Part shown: positions 7,097 through 10,357 of the stretch, piece by piece | Position numbering within the stretch: the first letter of the stretch is position 1 | Layout: every line of letters begins with the position of its first letter | Source: Thermodesulfobacteriota bacterium | GTDB lineage: Bacteria > Desulfobacterota > BSN033 > UBA1163 | Reading direction: 5' to 3' | DNA length: 10,357 nucleotides | NCBI GenBank assembly: GCA_030024065.1 | Contig: JASEIE010000129.1 | Coordinates: forward strand, 1-10,357 | Notes under the pieces: generated by a model | The model's database searches: none | The model's input: the letters and a program-made list of their open reading frames with translations, nothing else | Told to the model about the DNA's origin: nothing | Program-made: the position numbers and the translations under genes

Positions 7097-8426
7097 CACC
7101 CGCCCCCTCGCCTTCTCTCTTTGGGGATTCCAGCCTCTTCCGATCAGACATGGCTCCCTGAAGCCAGACCACCATCTCATCCCTTCTCTTCTCAAAAGCA
7201 TCTATTTTCCCCTTTTCAATGGGGAGCCCGGCGGGAAAACTCTCCTTCAATGGGTTTCTGAATCGTCCATCTTTTACCATCCGGTAGTCTAAATGGGGCC
7301 CTGTCGAGAGACCCGTGGATCCGACATATCCAATGACCTGCTTCTGGTTCACACGAACTCCCTTCCTGATCCCGGGACCATAGCCGGAGAGATGACCATA
7401 ATAGGTCATATATCCGTTCGGATGCCGGATGACCACCTGCTTTCCGAATCCTCCTCCCCACCCGCAGGAGACCACGGTACCATCTGCCACCGCCCACACA
7501 GGAGTCCCGGAAGGCGCCGCATAATCGACGCCATAATGGGGAAAAACCCCGCCGAGGATGGGGTGTTTTCTCGCCTTGCTGAATCTCGAACTGATGCGAG
7601 TAAAACGGAGGGGCACCTTTAAAAAGGCCTTTCTCAAAGAGACCCCTTTCTCATTATAGAAATCACCCCGGAAATGAACCCCCCGGATCACCTTTTCTCC
7701 CCTCTGGTACTCCACCGCATGGATAGGACCATATCGAATAAACTCCTTTTCTTTATAAACCTTCTCAACCACCACCTGAAACCGATCCCCTCTCCTCACA
7801 TCCTTATAAAAATCAACCTCCGAGGCCAGGATTTCAGAGAAGGAGATCACCAGCTGGTCCTTCTCTCCAATAGCATCCACTGCCTCAAAGAGGGAAGAGC
7901 GAATCTCCCCTCCCACCTTGACCAGGTAGGTTTCCAGTGGAACATCTTTCCTCCGGGCAGTATATCCCTGCGGACCTTTTTCGATCTCATAGATCTCTGT
8001 CGGGCTCCCCTCATAAATAAACCTGACCAGTTCCTCTCTTTCGTCACAAATGAAATGAAACTTTCCGCCTTTCATCTTCTTGAAATTGAGAAGAGGTTTC
8101 AATTTCGCAACGATCAGCTCGATCCATGGTTGAGAGATATCCTTCTCTGCTAAAGATTTCGAAAAGGTGCTCTTCTCCTTTATTTCCCCTTCGATGATTT
8201 GATACCGGGGTTCCGGGGTTGGGATCTCTCCTGCCGGGGGACTGACAGGTTCGGTCGGACCACCACGAGAGGGTATGGGTTGATAAGGCAGGACAAAGAA
8301 ATAGGCGATCAATGAAAGGGCAACCAGAAAAGAGCCGGAGAGAAGAAGCCACTTTTTCTTCTTTCCCCGAACCTCTGAAGATTGCCATCTGAATCGATTT
8401 GTTCTGTAAAAACTAAAACCCGCCAT
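7065..8426 (-). CDS. Membrane-anchored M23 family metallopeptidase (MepM-like murein DD-endopeptidase)
   Basis: The protein is 453 aa from the ATG at 8426. A basic N-terminus (RGKKKK) precedes one membrane helix at about 26-47 (WLLLSGSFLVALSLIAYFFVL), then a Pro-rich linker. This is the plan of an inner-membrane protein with a periplasmic body. The middle third (about 75-260) resembles the OapA/LysM-like and beta-barrel region of MepM-type proteins (DVRRGDRFQVVVEK, IHAVEYQRG). The LytM/M23 domain has zinc ligands H297 and D301 (HYGVDYAAP), H345 (YYGHLSGYG) and H378 (GPHLDYR), all intact, so it should be an active endopeptidase cutting peptidoglycan cross-links for wall growth. A charged tail of about 50 residues follows the domain (ending KREGEGAGDGSEKEDPHR) and overlaps the receiver gene. 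A TTG at 8432 is an alternative start. Confidence 0.93.
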   Translation of the reverse strand: MAGFSFYRTNRFRWQSSEVRGKKKKWLLLSGSFLVALSLIAYFFVLPYQPIPSRGGPTEPVSPPAGEIPTPEPRYQIIEGEIKEKSTFSKSLAEKDISQPWIELIVAKLKPLLNFKKMKGGKFHFICDEREELVRFIYEGSPTEIYEIEKGPQGYTARRKDVPLETYLVKVGGEIRSSLFEAVDAIGEKDQLVISFSEILASEVDFYKDVRRGDRFQVVVEKVYKEKEFIRYGPIHAVEYQRGEKVIRGVHFRGDFYNEKGVSLRKAFLKVPLRFTRISSRFSKARKHPILGGVFPHYGVDYAAPSGTPVWAVADGTVVSCGWGGGFGKQVVIRHPNGYMTYYGHLSGYGPGIRKGVRVNQKQVIGYVGSTGLSTGPHLDYRMVKDGRFRNPLKESFPAGLPIEKGKIDAFEKRRDEMVVWLQGAMSDRKRLESPKREGEGAGDGSEKEDPHR

Positions 8427-8433
8427 CCTCAAT

Positions 8434-8437
8434 CCTC
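8434..8437 (-). promoter_or_regulatory. Ribosome binding site deciding the M23 peptidase start
   Basis: GAGG on the minus strand lies 7 nt ahead of the ATG at 8426-8424. The TTG two codons upstream (8432) would leave only one or two bases of spacing. This supports the ATG start. Confidence 0.55.
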
Positions 8438-8487
8438 AGTCTCTGCTTTAGGCCACTGTCACGTTTCTGCATAAAACCAATAATAAC

Positions 8488-8515
8488 TCCGAACTCTAAA
8501 CTCCGAACTCCGAAC
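8488..8515 (-). repeat. 7-bp tandem repeat (GTTCGGA)x4 containing the galT stop codon
   Basis: Read on the minus strand, the copies are GTTCGGA (8515-8509), GTTCGGA (8508-8502), the variant GTTTAGA (8501-8495) and GTTCGGA (8494-8488), with a fainter fifth unit after them. The two changes in the third copy create the TAG (8498-8496) that ends galT. Seven is not a multiple of three, so gain or loss of a unit would shift the frame of the last codons. Confidence 0.85.
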
Positions 8516-9500
8516 TTCCCACCCCCCTTAGAAAAGCAGCCGCATCTTCCGGAGGCGTGGGGTTCACGAAGAAACCCGTTCCCCATTCAAATCCCTCTCT
8601 CAATCCGATTCGCAAACGGGTCTCGATATGCCAGTGATATTCCGAGCGATGGAATTGCTCCTGAACCGGAGAGGTGTGAAAGGTTAGACTGTAGGGAGGA
8701 TCGGAAAGCAATCGATAGAACCGGGTGAATAGAGACTGAATCGCCATGGAGAGGTCTTCCATCTCCTCCTCACGAATGCGATGAAAATCGGGGCAGTGGG
8801 CCTTTGGAACGATCCAGGTCTCGAAAGGAAAACGGGAAGCAAAAGGTGAAAAGATCAAAAAATGGACGGTCTCGAGAATGACTCTTGTTTTAGCAGAAAT
8901 CTCCTCCTTGATGATATCGCAAAAGATGCAGCGCTCCTTGCGCTGATAGTAATCCAATAATCCCCAGATCTCTTCGTCCACTCTTCGTGGAATAATAGGA
9001 ATGGCCATAATATGGGAATGGGGATGGCGGTTAAATAAGCCCGGGTAATTCTTTAAAATGAGAAACTGCTGAAAACGCCGGTCCTTCTCCAGATCATTGA
9101 GCCTCTCCCGATAGGCGAGGAGGACCTTTTTGATCTGTGGAGGTTCCATGAAAGCGAAGCTCTGTTTGTGTTCAGGAGACTCGACGACAATCTCGTGGGC
9201 GCCGATGGCCTGCATCACATCGTACATCCCCTCAGGTCTTCGACCAAATTCTCCCTCGATGTGAAAGAAAGGAAATTTGTTCGGGATGACACGGACAGAC
9301 CACCCGTCTCCTCCCTGTTTTATAGAGAAGGTCTCTTGGGGAGTCATTCCCTCATGGCCCGGACAGAAAGGACAGGGTCCCTCGGCTTCCTGGAGCTGAT
9401 ATGGAGGTTTAAAGGGAAGGTAATCGGATGGCCCCTTGGGATGATCGGTGGTGATCACCACCCACATCCTGGTGATGGGTTCTCTCCTCAATTCTGCCAT
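8496..9500 (-). CDS. galT: Galactose-1-phosphate uridylyltransferase family protein (GalT/HIT superfamily)
   Basis: The protein is 334 aa, a normal GalT length. Seen: the first metal site with C43-x2-C46 (CPFCPGHE), H102 (GAHEIVVESPEH) and H159; the active site NRHPHSHIMA (H159, nucleophile H161, H163); and the second metal group with E177, H275 (FHTSP), H289 and H291 (YHWHIE). A further C191-x2-C194 (CIFCD) also looks metal-binding. GalT moves UMP from UDP-glucose to galactose-1-phosphate (Leloir pathway), via a UMP-histidine intermediate. The motif is normally HPHxQ; here Gln is His163, giving a HIT-hydrolase-like HxHxH, so another nucleotidyl transfer or phosphorolysis is possible. It starts with GGAGG overlapping the stop of the STAS-wHTH gene 9 bases upstream. 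No galK or galE is nearby; a role in sugar-nucleotide supply for the downstream glycosyltransferase is inference. The C-terminal SSEFGV comes from a tandem repeat. Confidence 0.9.
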   Translation of the reverse strand: MAELRREPITRMWVVITTDHPKGPSDYLPFKPPYQLQEAEGPCPFCPGHEGMTPQETFSIKQGGDGWSVRVIPNKFPFFHIEGEFGRRPEGMYDVMQAIGAHEIVVESPEHKQSFAFMEPPQIKKVLLAYRERLNDLEKDRRFQQFLILKNYPGLFNRHPHSHIMAIPIIPRRVDEEIWGLLDYYQRKERCIFCDIIKEEISAKTRVILETVHFLIFSPFASRFPFETWIVPKAHCPDFHRIREEEMEDLSMAIQSLFTRFYRLLSDPPYSLTFHTSPVQEQFHRSEYHWHIETRLRIGLREGFEWGTGFFVNPTPPEDAAAFLRGVGSSEFGV

Positions 9501-9509
9501 GAGGCCTCC

Positions 9510-10097
9510 TTATGCGAGAAGGGATTGATAAACATACTGTCTTCCTCGGTGAGTGTCCTCTCTGTCTGGATCAGAGGATCCCTCTGTCCTCAGCACCAGT
9601 CTCTTCTTATAGAGGTTGAGAAGCCTTGTGCCGCCCGTGTTCATCCCGATCCCTTCCACTTCGGATAATTCCCTTAAGGTCAATCGTCTCCTCTTCATCA
9701 CCTGTTGGAGGGTCTGAATCAGATAGTTATTCAGGGAGCCGATGATCCGCCATCCTTCCGGCCCTGTGGTGAGCGCCGCCAATTTCTTCCTCTCCAGGGC
9801 GACCCCGATATTTTCCGACTGGGAAGGGCTGAGACCCTTCAGGACGAGAAACTTCTCTCCATACTCACCGCTCCAGAGTCGAGACACCATTTTGGCCACC
9901 ACCTCATCCGCCCATGAAAAATCGATGGACCCCATTCCCGAAAAATCGAAGATGAGGCATGCCTCATCCCCTTCTTTGAGGAGCTTTTCGATCGTCTCGC
10001 GGGTGCGGATGCCACGGGAACGGCCGGCCATCTCCTTCTTTCCGTTTTTAAACAGCTCGCTGGTGAGTTTCTTTAAAGAAAGGCTCTTCTTATTCAT
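9510..10097 (-). CDS. STAS-like domain (DUF4325-type) protein with C-terminal winged helix
   Basis: The protein is 195 aa. Residues about 25-108 have the STAS-like DUF4325 pattern: GRSRGIRTRETI, then a central strand LIFDFSGMGSIDFSWADEVVAKMV (48-71) in which the DFSG.xSI.xSxADE core is clear, then KFLVLKGLS and NIGVALERKK. Residues about 110-194 look like a winged helix: LTLRELSEVEGIGMNTGGTRLLNLYKKRLVLR (139-170) as the helix-turn-helix, and a polar wing ending GRQYVYQSLL. The protein is cytoplasmic, with no signal or membrane helix. DUF4325 domains occur with DNA-binding or ATPase partners in bacterial regulation; no specific role is settled. It is first in the unit, has its own promoter and a palindrome at the predicted transcription start, so autoregulation is plausible. 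The upstream sequence has only a weak SD (GAAGTGAAAGA). It is 9 bases ahead of galT and may control the operon. Confidence 0.8.
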   Translation of the reverse strand: MNKKSLSLKKLTSELFKNGKKEMAGRSRGIRTRETIEKLLKEGDEACLIFDFSGMGSIDFSWADEVVAKMVSRLWSGEYGEKFLVLKGLSPSQSENIGVALERKKLAALTTGPEGWRIIGSLNNYLIQTLQQVMKRRRLTLRELSEVEGIGMNTGGTRLLNLYKKRLVLRTEGSSDPDREDTHRGRQYVYQSLLA

Positions 10098-10105
10098 TCT
10101 TTCAC

Positions 10106-10124
10106 TTCAATTGATTCAGTTGAA
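10106..10124. promoter_or_regulatory. Candidate operator: 19-bp imperfect palindrome TTCAATTGA-T-TCAGTTGAA
   Basis: The two 9-bp half-sites match at eight of nine positions around a central T at 10115. The palindrome lies between the -10 element (10129-10134) and the start codon (10097), covering the predicted transcription start near 10122. A bound repressor there would block initiation. The winged-helix protein encoded immediately downstream is the obvious candidate ligand, but this is inference. Confidence 0.45.
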
Positions 10125-10128
10125 ATGA

Positions 10129-10157
10129 TTTAAACCAGAGATTTAGCTTTTTGTCAA
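10129..10157 (-). promoter_or_regulatory. Sigma70-type promoter for the STAS-wHTH/galT unit
   Basis: On the minus strand a perfect -35 TTGACA (10157-10152) is followed by exactly 17 bases and TTTAAA (10134-10129; four of six matches to TATAAT). The predicted start near 10122 leaves a leader of about 25 bases before the ATG at 10097. The surroundings are AT-rich. Confidence 0.65.
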
Positions 10158-10271
10158 GATGTTTTTCAGGGGTGATATTTTCATCCAGTGTATCTTTGGG
10201 GATAAAAGTGATAGAGGGTCTCAGGGGAGATAAGATAAAGCTGATCTGCGTTATCGGAACAAAGTTTAAAT

Positions 10272-10357
10272 TGATGGTCTCGTAAAAAGTCTGAAAAGGC
10301 TGTTTTCTGTCATTCCTGCCCCGATTTTCATCGGGATAAACTCCAGCAGGAATCCAG
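10272..10357. repeat. Partial copy of a dispersed intergenic repeat (inverted arms ATTCCTGC / GCAGGAAT), running into the right edge
   Basis: Outer arms ATTCCTGC (10312-10319) and GCAGGAAT (10346-10353) are perfect inverted repeats. An inner stem CCCGAT (10320-10325) / ATCGGG (10330-10335) with a 4-nt loop sits within them, so the unit can fold as nested hairpins. The preceding TGATGGTCTCGTAAAAAGTC stretch (from 10272) resembles sequence I recall accompanying such 'CATTCCTGC...GCAGGAATCCAG' repeats in deltaproteobacterial genomes; no search was possible. The rest of the region between this repeat and the promoter (10158-10271) is AT-rich with many stops in all frames, and I see no gene in it. 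Confidence 0.6.

Noticed and set aside
7097..7201. N-terminal extension of the receiver protein up to a start at 7201
   Set aside because: The extra residues (WWSGFREPCLIGRGWN) are antiphase reading of the M23 peptidase C-terminus, and receiver domains begin at the KKILIVDDE strand; the ATG at 7096 is the natural start.
7674..8153. Plus-strand 159-codon open frame opposite the M23 gene
   Set aside because: It lies wholly inside the peptidase coding region and has low-complexity, His/Leu/Pro-rich composition typical of antisense reading of AGG/GAG-rich genes.
9168..9668. Plus-strand 166-codon open frame opposite galT and the STAS-wHTH gene
   Set aside because: It spans the junction of two well-supported minus-strand genes, its product resembles no family, and it is best explained as a shadow of their codon use.
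1..10357. tRNA, rRNA, CRISPR array, transposase or integrase
   Set aside because: I saw no regularly spaced long repeats, no tRNA-like cloverleaf near an intergenic gap, and no transposase or recombinase motifs; almost all bases are accounted for by protein genes.

Overview
The window reads as chromosomal DNA of a Gram-negative bacterium. It carries an LPS-type heptosyltransferase-family glycosyltransferase, an inner-membrane-anchored M23 peptidase, a TPR protein and a BON-like protein. The gene families and the style of intergenic repeats fit a Desulfobacterota ('deltaproteobacterial') or Nitrospirota-like lineage, but this is inference from gene content and not a measured placement. Every gene I can support lies on the minus strand. 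From 10097 down to 2816 the genes are close-packed, with overlaps or gaps of at most about 80 bases. Their coding strand is purine-rich (many AAG, GAG and AGG codons), which shows on the plus strand as long pyrimidine runs.

Layout, read in the direction of transcription (right to left). A non-coding right end (10098-10357) holds part of a dispersed inverted repeat, a good sigma70-type promoter (10129-10157) and an imperfect palindrome over the predicted transcription start. This promoter drives a two-domain protein, a STAS-like (DUF4325-type) domain plus a winged helix. Nine bases later comes a galT-family nucleotidyltransferase whose stop codon lies inside a 7-bp tandem repeat. An envelope block follows: M23 endopeptidase, stand-alone CheY-like receiver, a hairpin element, BON-like protein, eight-repeat TPR protein and GT9 glycosyltransferase. 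Directly after it are a small EF-Tu-domain-2-like protein and a radical SAM enzyme related to AmrS/PFL-activating enzymes, joined by a 4-nt overlap.

After an 81-93-base spacer with a REP-like hairpin (2779-2801), a second unit begins. It has an EcoEI-type HsdR restriction/translocase subunit whose TGA overlaps the ATG of a RadC-family gene running off the left edge. The RadC-like protein has an extra N-terminal region of about 78 residues. No hsdM or hsdS is visible; they would have to lie to the left of the window.

Working together: the upper block plausibly serves cell-envelope construction (sugar nucleotide metabolism, LPS glycosyl transfer, peptidoglycan hydrolysis) with a receiver and a STAS/wHTH protein as possible regulators. 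The left unit is an accessory DNA-processing or defence unit. The points most worth a second look are the hsdR-radC coupling with the novel RadC N-terminus, the HPHSH motif in the galT product where HPHxQ is expected, the tandem-repeat-embedded galT stop codon, the operator-like palindrome in front of the STAS-wHTH gene, and the EF-like/radical SAM pair.
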